A DNA stretch of 64,000 nucleotides, taken from contig CM048843.1 in NCBI GenBank assembly GCA_026545765.1, positions 2,914,001-2,978,000 on the forward strand, written 5' to 3'. This stretch comes from Plantago major (Eukaryota > Streptophyta > Magnoliopsida > Lamiales > Plantaginaceae). The notes below the pieces were generated by a model, which was given only the letters and a program-made list of their open reading frames with translations, was not told where the DNA came from and did no database searches. A program made the position numbers and the translations under genes. Of the stretch, positions 23,553-34,195 are shown in pieces (position 1 is the stretch's first letter; each line of letters begins with the position of its first letter).

Positions 23553-24475
23553 ATGGACGGAAACTTGTTTTCTCCGGAGACTCTCAAGTGGATGCAAGAA
23601 AACACATCCGGATCCTACCAAGAGTTGAGGCAAAAGCTCAACGAAAACACTTCTCAACAACCCCAACCGAGCTTCGTTATCCCTATGTTCCAAAGCTTGT
23701 ACCAAGACCCCTACACTCAATATTACCATTCTCCAACCTCCCAAACACCATTCAAGCACCGGAAGTTGTTCCTGAAATGCAGCCGGAAATTCAACCGAAC
23801 CGGAGGCGTGGGAAAGGGAAAGCCAAAGAAACGGAAGGAGGGACGACCAATAAATGGGAAGGATGGAGCTCACTCTACAACACGAATGAGGACTTGGTTC
23901 TCATCTCTTGTTACATGGATGTTAGCGCAAATCCGATCATTGGCACGAATCAGAGGTACGCAAGTTTGTTCAAGAAAGTCGTGGAGAAGTTCGAGGATGT
24001 GCGGAGGGATGGGAGGATGTCCGGTTTGGAAAAAAAGCGGAGTCATGATTCACTTCGTCTCAGATTTAAGCGGTTGAGAGATGACATTAATTGGTTGTTG
24101 ATTTGTGTGGATCGTGCTACTAGGGTTGTCGGCGATCGGAGTGGCTACAATGAAGCCAATGTAACTGAAACAACCCATGAATTCTACAAAGAGAAGTCAA
24201 ATTGTAACGCCGGATTCATCTTGTTCAAGCAGTGGGATGCCATGAAACAGTACCCAGAGTGGGAAACGAGGATGAACTTGGAGGAACAATACAAGAAGGT
24301 CGCAACAACTCCGAGGGTTGAGGTTCCGGATGATGATGATCAACCAATGGAATCAGTAGGTGCTAGTAGTGGGAGCAAGCGCCACAGTGAGGACAGTGTC
24401 ACGACTAACAAACGGCCTATGGGTCGTGACAAGGCAAAGAAGATGGCTAGAGGTGGTAGTTCTGGCAACTCCTAA
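23553..24475 (+). pseudogene. Harbinger ORF1, Myb/SANT-like DNA-binding protein, frameshifted
   Basis: Starts MDGNLFSPETLKWMQEN, switches frame near 23740, and continues to 24475. The second part holds the Myb/SANT-like trihelix region (WSSLYNTNEDLVLISCYMDV, NQRYASLFKKVVEKFE) and the C-terminal region annotated as NAM-associated in plant proteins (AGFILFKQWDAMKQYPEWE). In PIF/Harbinger elements this protein binds the element ends and helps bring transposase into the nucleus. One frameshift separates the N-terminal 65 residues from the rest. Family assignment is firm. Confidence 0.85.
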
Positions 24476-25198
24476 ATGGATGCAATGAGCGAGGGATGAG
24501 TTAACTTTAATGAAAGTTATCCCCAATACCTTGAGTTGGAAAGACAGGCGCTGGAGTTTGCCCACCAAAAGGAGGAACGTAGGATGAAGGAGAAGAAGAT
24601 GGACATGTGGATGACACTTATGGGGAACTATGCCAACTTGACCACAGAACATAAGTGAGTTTGTGATGCACTGCAGAAGGAATTGTTTCCGTCCGAGTAA
24701 TGGCTAAAGTTGGGAGCTTATTTTAGTTTGCTTGTTTTTCAAATTATGTGAGGTGTGGCTTGTTTGGTTTTTACTTCTCGAAGTGTGACTTGTTTTTTAC
24801 TTCCCGAAGTGTGGCTTGTTTGTGTTTTACTCTTCCAAGCGTCCGTTGTAAAAAAAATCAATGTGCTTTGAATTTGAATTTGAATTTGAGTTTGATTTAT
24901 TTGAATCACGAAAAGTAAGTCTTGTGATTTATCCTTACTTTGTCAGGCATTTTATCTTTGCTTTGTCAGGCATCTTGTCTTCAATTTCTTAGACATCTTA
25001 TCTTCAATTAATTAGGCATCCAATGCATTGTGACTCAGCTATGACTAAGAAATGAGTCACACATCTCCCACAACTTGTCTATATAATGCAGCCATAGAAC
25101 ACATTTTCAGACACAGAAAACTACTTACATTCATCCCTTCTTCCATTATCTTAACTTAACAGAAAACACTCTATCTACTTCAATTTTCCAAAGATAAT

Positions 25199-26590
25199 CA
25201 TGTCCAATTCATCATCTGATGATGAAAGCTTGCTTGGTTTTTCTTCATCCAATCCTTTTGCACAAATCCAAACATGATAATACAAAACGTACCAAATATG
25301 ATCCAACAATTCCAACAACAGCAACAACCGGACGAGCCACGAAGGCCTAAGAAGTGTGCTTACATTAACAGAAGTCGAGAAGAGTGTGGCAAACAATTGG
25401 AGGAAGACTACTTCGGGGTTAACCCACCATATCCAGATAAATTTCGACGGAGATTCACAATGGAGAGGCCATTGTTCGAACGGGTGATTGCTAGTGTGGT
25501 GCGTCAAGATGATTACTTTGTGTGCAAGCCAGATGCTCTTGGCCGACCGGGGTTAACCACACTACAAAAATGTACCGCAGCCATTCGCATGCTAGGTTAT
25601 GGGGCTTGTGCTGACTCGGTTGACGAGTACTGCCGGCTTGGTGAAAGCACGGCTCTCGAGTGTCTTTCACGTTTTTGTGACGCTGTGGTGGCTGAGTTTG
25701 GTCCAACATACATGCGGAGGGCCAATGAAGCCGATGTTCGAAGGATTCTGGCAATCAACGCTGCAAGAGGATTTGTGGGCATGCTTGGGAGTATCGACTG
25801 TATGCACTGGACATGGAAGAACTGTCCCAAGGCGTGGCACTGTCAATTTCAAGGCAGAAGCAAAAAGCCTACCCTTGTTTTAGAAGTAGTAGCATCCCAA
25901 GATACTTGGATATGACATTCATTCTTCGGGATTTTCAGAAAATACAATGACTTGTCGATCGTGCAACGTTCACCGGTGTTCGACGATCTCCTGAACGGCA
26001 CGACACCTCAGGTCAACTTTGAGGTCAATGGCCATCATTACAACATGTCTTACTACCTAACCGATGGCATCTATCCAGCTTGGGCTACATTTGTTCCTGC
26101 AATCCCGAATCCGGTAACGCACAAAGAAGCCAAGTTCTTTGAGCGTCAGGAGCCTTGCCGGAAAGATGTGGAACGTGCTTTTCGAGTACTGCAAGCACGA
26201 TTTGCAATTATACGAAATCCGGCCCTTGCACACGACAGGGCCACACTTAAAAAGATTATGGATTGCTGCATCACACTCCACAACATGATAGTTGAGGATG
26301 AGCGCCACAAATACCTAAACTGTGACAAGGAAATCGAAGAGTTCGAACAAGATACCCGTGAGAATGTACCCCATGTGATTGACGGAGTTCGTGTCCGACA
26401 AGCGCAATCTACAATAAATTCTATCCCTGAATACATGAACTTTTTACGACAAATGCATAGTAGGTGCACGCATGAACTCCCAAGGGACTTGATCAGGGGT
26501 GGAGACAGAACCCCCCACCACCTCCAAATTTTTCATTTTCATTATTACTATAGACATATTTTAGAAAATTATATGTTCCACCACCCCTAA
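25199..26590 (+). pseudogene. Harbinger DDE transposase (DDE_Tnp_4 type), broken
   Basis: Catalytic gene of the element. After a short N-terminal piece (MSNSSSDDESLLGF, interrupted near 25274) comes the long frame with PPYPDKFRRRFTMERPLF and the helix-turn-helix-like TTLQKCTAAIRMLGYG region. The first catalytic Asp is in GSIDCMHWTW, the second in KYNDLSIVQRSP and the Glu in RKDVERAFRVLQARF. A TGA at 25913-25915, where relatives usually have a Trp codon, ends the first frame. The rest continues in the same frame. The C-terminus is cut by hAT-related DNA at 26494, and the last residues to 26590 come from that insertion. Not functional as it stands. Confidence 0.88.
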
Positions 26591-27137
26591 ATTTTTTAAT
26601 TAGTACATTTAGATAGTCGGCTTTATAATTAAACACAAAGTCTTGAAAATGACATGTAATAGTGATAGACCTGAGAGACGGGTCGATTTTCTTAAGTATA
26701 TGTATAATGTTTTAAACTATCAATAATATTTTATGAGTGGAAATTTTATATTAATTTTATGTGTATATATATCACCGATGTTCTTTTTAAAACCTCTAAT
26801 GTTTTTAATTATAACTGTTATGTTTGTTCGTCTCTTTTGGTCTCTCCGTAAAACCGTCTCTCAGGAGACTTACTCATAATTAAATAAGTTGAGAAAATTA
26901 TAATATTTGATAAATTTAACGTAAGTCTACTGAGAGACGGTTTTATGGAGAGATGAAAAGAGACTGACAAACATTACAGAAATCCAGAAACATTAGAGGC
27001 TTTACTAAAAAACATCGGTAATATACATATACATAAAAGAAAATGATATAAAATGCAGACATACTCATAAAACATTATACATATACTTAAGAACATCAAT
27101 CCGTCTCTCACTAATACACGTCTCTCTTGCAAGACTT
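26494..27137 (-). mobile_element. hAT-family fragment inside the Harbinger transposon
   Basis: Begins CAGGGGTGGAG. To about 26650 it matches the reverse complement of the 3' end of the hAT element at 10837-11662. Further on it carries the same 'cctctaatg...gtttgt' block twice in opposite directions. The far end is not a clean hAT terminus, so this is a rearranged copy. It interrupts the 3' end of the transposase frame. Confidence 0.6.
26694..27100. repeat. Large inverted repeat, arms of about 190 bp
   Basis: The left arm (about 26694-26880) and right arm (about 26921-27100) are reverse complements at roughly 80-85 percent, separated by a 40-base AT-rich spacer. A transcript through it would form a long hairpin. 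It lies inside the hAT-related insertion and is made of that family's internal sequence, joined head to head. Confidence 0.75.
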
Positions 27138-27395
27138 TGTGATTTAAGAGATATTTTACATTTAGTTTTTAAATTCTCTGCAGTTTGTTGTAATATATTG
27201 TTGCTCAATAAATTATAAAACGAGTTCTAAAAATGCAATTTTATTAATTTCAACTTCTAAACACTCTTATAATATGTTAAATATGTTTTTAAAAAAATTT
27301 AAAATTGTTTTTTGAAATTTCATGACGGCACGATGACGCGTCACCAATGCAGGAAAATCTCGTCATGAATCCCGTCACCAGCCAGCCAGTGACGC

Positions 27396-27404
27396 GTCAC
27401 GGAT
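27396..27404 (+). repeat. Left target-site duplication of the MULE
   Basis: GTCACGGAT, identical to 33496-33504 on the other side of the element. Nine bases is the Mutator length. Confidence 0.95.
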
Positions 27405-27644
27405 GGGAGAATGGCAACTTTGGTCCACAATTATGGGGTCATTGTGACATGCAAACACCACTTTGCAAGAGTTGGGATTTATAGTCCACAACTTTTATAA
27501 CTTGGCAAATTAAGTACATTCTCGACAAATTAAGGACTAAACCAGCTGATTTGGCATTGATTTTGCTAATTTGGACTCCTTGACACACTTAGTCAACAAT
27601 TAAGCATAAGTTGTTGACTGCCAACTCAAATAATTTGCCACACA
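27405..27644 (+). repeat. Left TIR of the MULE
   Basis: Reverse complement of 33256-33495 over about 240 bases with few mismatches. In Mutator elements the long TIRs hold both the transposase binding sites and the promoters of the genes reading inward. Confidence 0.92.
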
Positions 27645-28283
27645 AGCATTGAGTAAAAAAAAAAAAAAGTAAATAAGAAATCCAAACGTCAACGTTCAAA
27701 CCTAATGCCCAAATCAAATCAAAAAACTCAACACTTAGCAAAAAATGAAAGAACAAAAAAGGGAGAACAGAGAATAGAAGTCGAAGAACAAAAAACGGGA
27801 GAACAGAGAATAGAAGTCGAAATCCAAGGTCCAATCCAATGCCGACATTGATTCGAGTTCGACCAGACTATCTGCTCTTCTTGCCACCACTTCTTCATGG
27901 TTAGTTTTCTCTGTAATTTGTGAATCAATTTGGTTTGTGTGCGTTTTTGTGTATTGTTTGCATAGTAGAACTTTGACTGAGAATGAGCTAGTATATATAG
28001 TGGGTTTTGGCGATTTGTTTATATGTAATGGTCCCATGTTTAATTGACGTGAATGGTGGTACATTGTAGTATATATTTGTGTTAAAGTGAGTAGATATTG
28101 TATTAAAGTAAGCAACAGTGGTGGGTGAATGTGCATTGATTCTCCTTGTCTCCGAATTTGTCTTGTAGCTGGGGAGGAATTATGTGTTTTTTTAGTAGTA
28201 AGGTCTTTTCTATGTAGTCCATCTAATTATCTGTCATTGCTTGTTGTGTATTAGCTCGTGCAAAGAAATTCTTCACAATAGCT

Positions 28284-31200
28284 TTGCACTCTGGGGGAAG
28301 CTTTACCAATCAACTAGTTGGGGAACCTACATATGACTGGGGTAAGATGAAGAAATGGAACTATGTTAAACTGAAAGAACTGACCATGGAGTTGGTTAAT
28401 GTCTTCTGTGATGAGGTTGGAGTTGGTGAGAGGAGAAAGTTCCATGTTCACATTGACGATGCGTGGTTGTTCATTGGGACTAACAAAAGCTTGAGGGATG
28501 CATATATGACACACTGCACCAACAAGGAGTTTCATTTGTTTGTTGATGGGATTATGAGGGATGAATGTAGTGAGGGTGAGAGTAATGACATTGGAAATGA
28601 TGATGGGGTAAATGAAACTGAAGTTCCAGAGGAAATCCCAACTGTGGAGGTCTCTAGTGATGGAGATAGTGAGTATGGAAATGGCAGTTATTCTTCAAAT
28701 GAGACTGATGACCAGCTATGGAATGATAATGTAGATGATGATGATATTGTTGAGCTTGATTTTTTATCTGAATCTGGGGTAAAAGTTGGACAGATTGGAG
28801 AGGAACATCCCACTGAAAATGAAGATATTAGACAGGCAGAGATTGGAGAGGAACAACCAACTGAAGATGAAGACATTAGACAGGAAGAGATTGGAGAGGA
28901 ACAACCAATTGGACATGAACATCACTTTGAAAATGAAGACATTGGACAAGACACTCAGTTGAGAGACCCTAGAAAGAGAAAAGAAGTTGTTGGCAGTGGA
29001 ACTAGGCATCAAGGTAATGGCAGTGGTGAGGGTTGTAGCAAGGCTAAGCAAGCATCTTTGTCTAGTGAAGATGATGAGACTGATTCAAGCTTTGAGGATG
29101 ACACTATAGTACCTGACACTGATGAGGACTTTGATAGTGGGTTGGATTTTGATGATGAGAATGATCTTGAGAGGCCTGCAAGTAGACCTAAGCATATTAG
29201 GTTCAACCCTAATAACAACTATGATCCACAGTTTGCTTTAGGTCAGACATTTGGGGATAGGAGTGTGCTTAAAGCTGCAGTCCATGACATGCTATCAAGA
29301 GTATGAGGCCTTTGATCATTTTCAGAAATGACTTGACCAGATTTCAGGTTAAATGTGATGGTAATCCAAAGTGCTCATGGAGATTGAGACTGAGAAAGCT
29401 TAAAACTGAGCTGACATATGAGGTGTGTGAGTATGATCCAGTGCACACTTGTGTGGAGACTTATGCAGTTGGGAACTTGACTGCAGCCTACTTAGCTGAG
29501 AGGTTTGTTGATAAGATAAGGATGAACCCAAGCATGCCAATTGAAGCATTCATAAAGTTGTGTCAAGATAATCTTGTGGTTGATGTATCTTGGGATCAAG
29601 CTAGGAGAGGGAAGGAAAAGGCCATAAAATTGATCCAAGGTGATCCAGTTGCATAGTATGCTAAACTGTGGGATTATGCAGAGGAGCTAAAAAGGAGCAA
29701 CCCTGGGTCAACTGTACTTGTTGCACAACATGAGACATGTGAGTTCAAGTACTTCTATTGTTGCTTTGGTGCACTAAAGAAACGGTTTAAGATGTTGAGA
29801 CCATTAGTAGGGATTGATGGTGCTCATCTTAACTACCCTGCAAAAGGAGTTCTACTTACTGCTGTGGGTGTAGACCCCAACAACAAGCCATACCCTCTTG
29901 CATGGGCTGTAGTGGAGAGTGAGATAAAGGAGTCCTGGTTATGGTTTATAGAGGTTTTGAAAGAAGACCTACAGCTAGTCCCTGCCACAGATTTTACCAT
30001 TATAAGTGACAAGCAAAAAGGTTTGATATTTGATGTGAATGACAAACTACATGGGGCTGAGCACAGGTTTTGCATTAGACACTTATGGAAGAACTTTTTC
30101 AAGGCTGGTTTCAGGGGAGATGCCTATAGAGATGCTCTCTACAAAGCATCTAACTGTACTACTGAAGGTGAGTTTAGGAAAGCCATTGAGGAAATGGACA
30201 AGTTGGATCATAGAGCTGTGGAGTGGCTTTCTGATAGGGATGCAACTCATTGGTCTAAGGCATATGTCAAGACAAACCCTGAGTGTGATATGACACTCAA
30301 TAATGGGTGTGAGTCATTCAACAAGGTATTGGTACCTGCAAGAGAGAAGCCTATCATCACAATGCTTGAATGGATGAGGGAGTATATGATGACCAGACTC
30401 CAACAAAATAGGTATAAACCACAATCTTTCTGTTTTGGCTTTTGGTTTTATTATGGCACATCACTGGCACAGTCATGGCACAACAATGACACAGTTTAGG
30501 CACAACACTGGCACAGTCTAGGCACAACACTAGCACAGTCCTGCCACAGTCATGGCACCATCTTTCAATACTTTACTTAAATATTATAACATTGATTGTA
30601 GGGATCTAGCAAAGAAAAGTGGGGACATATGAAGCTAACTCCAAAGATCATGGCCATCATGTCCAAGAACACTAGAAGAATGAGGTTGGTACAGTCAAGA
30701 AAGTGTGATGATACCAATTATCAGGTAACACTATAGTATGAATCAGTTTAGGTCTTGATGTATATATGAACCCCTAATATTCAGTTAATAACATAAGAAC
30801 ATGTTGAATTTAGGTGACTGTTAAGAAAACAGGGTCAATGTACAATGTGGACTTTCAAGCAAAAACCTGCACATGTAGGTCATGGCAACTAACAGGTATA
30901 CCTTGTTTGCATGCTGTTAGTGGTTTGGCTAGGGCTGGGGAAGATCCTTATATGTATGTTAGCAAATGGTATGAAGTTGATACCTATCACAAGGTCTATC
31001 AAAGTGCTATCTATGGGATCAATGGGGCTGATTTGTGGGGCAACACTATGTATATTCCTCCACTACCACCCAACTTTGGCAAGAAACATGCTGGCAGAAC
31101 TGAGAAATCAAGAAGGAAGGGTGATGAGGAGAAAGATTCACATAAAAGGAAAGGGAGAAATGTGTCTGCTACCAAGTTGAGAAGGAATCAAGGTAAGTTA

Positions 31201-31950
31201 AGGTGTGGTACATGTGGGACCAGAGGTCACAATGCAAGAAGATGCCCTAACAATAGGCCAGGTCTGCAACATGATGAAGAAATGGCAGCAAGTGGTGGGA
31301 ATCCAGACATTGAAGATGAGAATGACTTGATGAATGATTTCATCAATAATTTTGATTTTGAAGGTGATACTGTAGCTCCCACACAACCAACACAAGACCC
31401 GTTCAGTCAAATTTCTGTTGAACATCATGTTGGTGAAGGTTCCAAGAGGCTGAAGGTATTATTTGTCAATCAAATGCCTATTTTTATGTGAATCAGTCCA
31501 TATGCTAACTCACACAGTTTTGCAGGCTAGAAGGACTAACATTGGTGAGAAGCAAGTGACTGCAGTTGCTGATGATGACCTAAATACACAGGTTGCTGCT
31601 CAACTTGTCTCATTTAGGAACAAAAGAAAGGAGGAGGACCAAGCAAATGTGGCACCAAATGTAAGCACTCTAGCTTACTCATACACTTAATGAATTTATG
31701 AAAAACTATGACTCACTCCATACTTTTGCAGATTCTTGACTTCACAAAGACCAAATTTTTGGTGGAGGGTCCATCAATGTATAGGCAACGTCACCCAGAA
31801 ATAGAAGATGGCTTTACTTTAGAGAAAGGTGGGAGGAAGTATGTCCACCTTAACAATCTCAGGGATGCTATGGCTAAGGAGAAACAAGACACACAAACTG
31901 GGAAGGGAAAGAAACAAGAAGGCAAGGGAAAGGGCAAGAACAAGAGTTAG
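28284..31950 (+). pseudogene. MuDR-type MULE transposase with introns, damaged
   Basis: Domains in order: an N-terminal PB1-like region (HSGGSFTNQLVGEP to EFHLFVDGI), which probably starts in an upstream exon since coding similarity begins before 28284; an acidic part with a roughly 16-residue IGEEQPTEDEDIRQ-like repeat three times; a MuDR DNA-binding region around 29240-29450; the MULE transposase core (VGIDGAHLNYPAKG, FTIISDKQKGL, NNGCESFN); a SWIM zinc finger (CTCRSWQLTGIPCLH); and a CCHC knuckle (CGTCGTRGHNARRC). Later exons fit 30602-30724, 30814-31455, 31526-31660 and 31732-31950 in phase 0. Damage: a one-base loss near 29287 shifts frame, and a TAG at 29654-29656 stands in the frame. 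The join near 30411 does not splice cleanly. Likely inactive without help from another copy. Confidence 0.88.
30440..30560 (+). repeat. 'tggcacaRt' short-repeat cluster in a transposase intron
   Basis: About ten spaced copies of a 'tggcacag' or 'ggcacaac' motif every 9-15 bases. The same motif recurs, also clustered, at 32215-32400 between the two MULE genes. Confidence 0.6.
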
Positions 31951-32214
31951 TCTACTAACTTGTTCAAGCCTGTTGGGAATCACTTGTTTTGGTTTTGATA
32001 GACTGGTTTATGTACCTGTTATTGACTTGTTTTGGCATGAATCTAGATTGAGAATATTGCTATTTGGGTAGACTAGTTTGTGTACCGGCCTTATGTTCTG
32101 GCTTCTTTTGGATTATGAACCATTTATGGTCATTATGCTTATGCTATCTGTGTAATGGTATTTCTTATGCTTCTTGCAATTGATTCCATTAGTGCATTAT
32201 AATTTACTAGGCTG

Positions 32215-32400
32215 TGTAATGGCACAGATCACCTTGCCATGTACAGCCCAACACTTGCATGTACTGCACAACCTTTGCCTTGCAGAAAGACTCCCTATGG
32301 CACATGCCTATTGCACAGTCTGGCACTGCCTTGGGACATCCTATGGCATAGGCCTGGCATTGCCATGGCACAGTCCCAACACTCACTATGGCACATCCTA
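32215..32400 (+). repeat. 'tggcaca' short-repeat cluster between the convergent MULE genes
   Basis: Repeated 'atggcaca', 'ctggcactgcc' and 'tggcacagtc' motifs. It lies between the 3' ends of the transposase and zf-GRF genes and belongs to neither coding sequence. Confidence 0.55.
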
Positions 32401-32555
32401 TCATAATTCATTTGGACATGTAATCATAACATAAAACACTAATTCAACAACTGAAGCATATTCATTCCATAATTCTTCAAAATACATCACATGAACCCAA
32501 ATTATATTGCCTTAGAAAATTAAGTTGGTTCATAACTGAAAACCTACCTAATTTA

Positions 32556-33107
32556 CTAATACATAACTGAAAACACCAACACCAATAGGGTGATGAACAT
32601 AGCAAGTACAAACACCATCTGCTGGCTCTGTTTTTTCTTCAATTTCATGATCTCAGCTTCCTTAAGTTCCATTATTGCAATCAAATCGACATTATCTTTA
32701 GTGAGTTCATGCACCTCATCGGTTAGTTCCTTCACCTTGTACTCCAACCTGCCTAACTTCCTTAGCAAACCAGGTATCACTTCCTTCGATCTAAGACACA
32801 TTTCATCGTCATACCAGGCCCAAAAGTTACAGTGTTGGCGTGGGGGAAGTCCCTAACACAAATTAAACCATAATCAAGACAAAGAACAAAAAACAGAGCA
32901 CTACAGCACCCACACATACACCACCAAAACATCAATTGAACAACAAAAACTCACCTTGTTGACGCAATTCATGAAATGACGACCTGGATTTTCGTCAGTC
33001 CATGAAGTGATACGCCAAGCTCGCACCCCGCAATGGCAATTCGGCACAGGTTTATTAACCAATCTTCGGTTGTTGTTCGAAGTTCCACTGGTACTGCTCG
33101 ACATCAC
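32556..33107 (-). CDS. zf-GRF, coiled-coil, C-terminal transmembrane protein carried by the MULE
   Basis: Two exons on the minus strand, 32955-33107 and 32556-32852, join in phase 0 (GT-AG) to an intact 149-residue protein. Residues about 23-70 are a GRF-type zinc finger: PNCHCGVRAWRITSWTDENP, then FMNCVNK, then HCNFWAWYDDE, giving the C-x-C...C...C pattern and the W/ENPGR core. Residues about 80-125 form a coiled coil (LGRLEYKVKELTDEVHELTK) and a hydrophobic anchor follows (MVFVLAMFITLLVLVFSVMY). GRF fingers bind single-stranded nucleic acid in other proteins. The gene begins 149 bp inside the right TIR and runs toward the transposase. Plants have many small zf-GRF proteins of this form, so it could be a captured host gene or a standing second gene of this MULE lineage. 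Confidence 0.85.
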
Positions 33108-33255
33108 CGAAATTCAGTTTTAGGGTTTCTGAGCTGTGGGAGAATGAGTAATTGGAGGAAATTGTGGTAAATTTTTACTTTTAACAGGTTAAACCAATTT
33201 GGAGGGAAACTCCAATTTTCCCGCTTTTTTTCCCTTGGAAGTGATATCATGCTGA

Positions 33256-33495
33256 TGTGTGGCAAATTATTTGAGTTGGCAGTCAACAGCTTATGAGTAA
33301 TTGTTGACTAAGTGTGTCAAGGAGTCCAAATCAGCAAAATCAATGCCAAATCAGCCGGTTTAGTCCTTAATTTGTCGAGAATGTACTTAATTTGCCAAGT
33401 TATAAAAGTTGTGGACTATAAATCCCAACTCTTGCAAAGTGGTGTTTGCATGTCACAATGACCCCATAATTGTGGACCAAAGTTGCCATTCTCCC
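33256..33495 (-). repeat. Right TIR of the MULE
   Basis: Inverted match of 27405-27644. The zf-GRF start codon lies 149 bp inside its inner edge, so the TIR probably provides that gene's promoter. The right target copy GTCACGGAT follows at 33496-33504. Confidence 0.92.
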
Positions 33496-33525
33496 GTCAC
33501 GGATACGTAACCATTGCAGGTAGTC

Positions 33526-34195
33526 TTAGATACCATACCACCTATGATACTTTAAATCTTTGTGAAATGCTATTAATTCGGCACTTAAAATAGAAAATGA
33601 CACTTAGCAGTACGTTTGCTCGAAATGAAACTGCTAAACAGAAAGCCTAGTTACTTGTTAGTAACAACTTAACCATGTTTGTGCTGAAGATGACCCCTTG
33701 TCATTAAATTTTAGGCCAAACATAAACCAATATTATGTCATCCATCAATATTGATCTCAAATTATAAGGTAGTCTCAATATATATACTTGTATTTGGAAT
33801 GAGAAATTATACTATTATTACCTTAATCAAAACATCAAGCAGGATGGATTCGATTGTTGTTACCGGACACTGATCTTGTAGAAGTAAAGTACGACTTGTC
33901 TTTAATTATATCGTTAAACAATTAAGATGGACAAAAGTCTCATTCTCTGTTCAACCCAATCAACATGTTAAGTAGCACTTCATTGGTGTGCCTTTTTCTA
34001 ATCAGTGAAAACCATGCATCCAATATATATTAGTTCTACTATTTTTATTGTAAAAGTAATATAAATGAATATGTTCCAAACGTCTCTATGAGTTTAAACT
34101 AGAGATATAACTCTATTAATTCGACTTGCATATTTTTGGAACTCTATTTTAATGACTCTGCGTGACTCGTGAAAGACAAAACCAACACGAACACT
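33526..34195 (+). other. Right-hand remainder of copy A, no gene
   Basis: Matches 47530-48195 of copy B closely, showing where copy A resumes after the Harbinger insertion. No coding signal in either copy. The match stops at 'aacact', where a CACTA terminus begins in A and unrelated sequence follows in B. Confidence 0.8.

Larger units (their letters stand above)
27405..33495 (+). mobile_element. Mutator-like element (MULE), 6.1 kb, long TIRs, two genes
   Basis: Bounded by exact 9-bp target copies GTCACGGAT. Terminal inverted repeats of about 240 bp (27405-27644 and 33256-33495) begin GGGAGAATGGCAACTTTGG and are over 90 percent alike by eye. Inside are a rightward MuDR-type transposase and a leftward zf-GRF gene reading in from the right TIR, tail to tail. 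A 35-bp unit is tandemly repeated twice at about 27750-27820 in the transposase leader. It sits in the 3' non-coding part of the Harbinger element and is therefore younger than it. Near-identical TIRs and an exact TSD mean recent insertion, but the transposase carries damage. Confidence 0.95.
23234..33525 (+). mobile_element. PIF/Harbinger transposon, with nested hAT and MULE insertions
   Basis: Flanked by TTA at 23231-23233 and 33526-33528, the 3-bp TSD typical of PIF/Harbinger. Copy B has the uninterrupted site (ttagTTAgatacc near 47522-47534), so both borders are exact. Without the MULE and its extra target copy the element is about 4.2 kb, or about 3.5 kb without the hAT-related piece as well. 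It carries the two usual genes in the same direction: a Myb/SANT-like ORF1 and a DDE transposase, both damaged. Terminal repeats are weak: both ends start GAC and share subterminal 'gtaacggga'-like motifs. Inserted after the tandem duplication. Confidence 0.92.
14140..34195 (+). repeat. Copy A of a direct tandem duplication
   Basis: From about 14140 in MUB intron 1, the sequence matches copy B (34712-48195) in the same order and direction: MUB exons 2 and 3, small gene 1, a 180-bp tandem repeat, small gene 2, then flank to 23233. After a later 10.3-kb insertion (23234-33525) the match resumes at 33526 and ends near 34195, where a CACTA element begins. A-only insertions are 18290-19413 and 23234-33525. 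Identity varies along the segment, from near 99 percent at small gene 2 to about 95 percent at small gene 1. Confidence 0.93.

Noticed and set aside
23588-24475. Taking residue 1 of Harbinger ORF1 at 23588
   Set aside because: The N-terminal region similar to other elements is in the frame starting 23553. The later start only reflects a frameshift.
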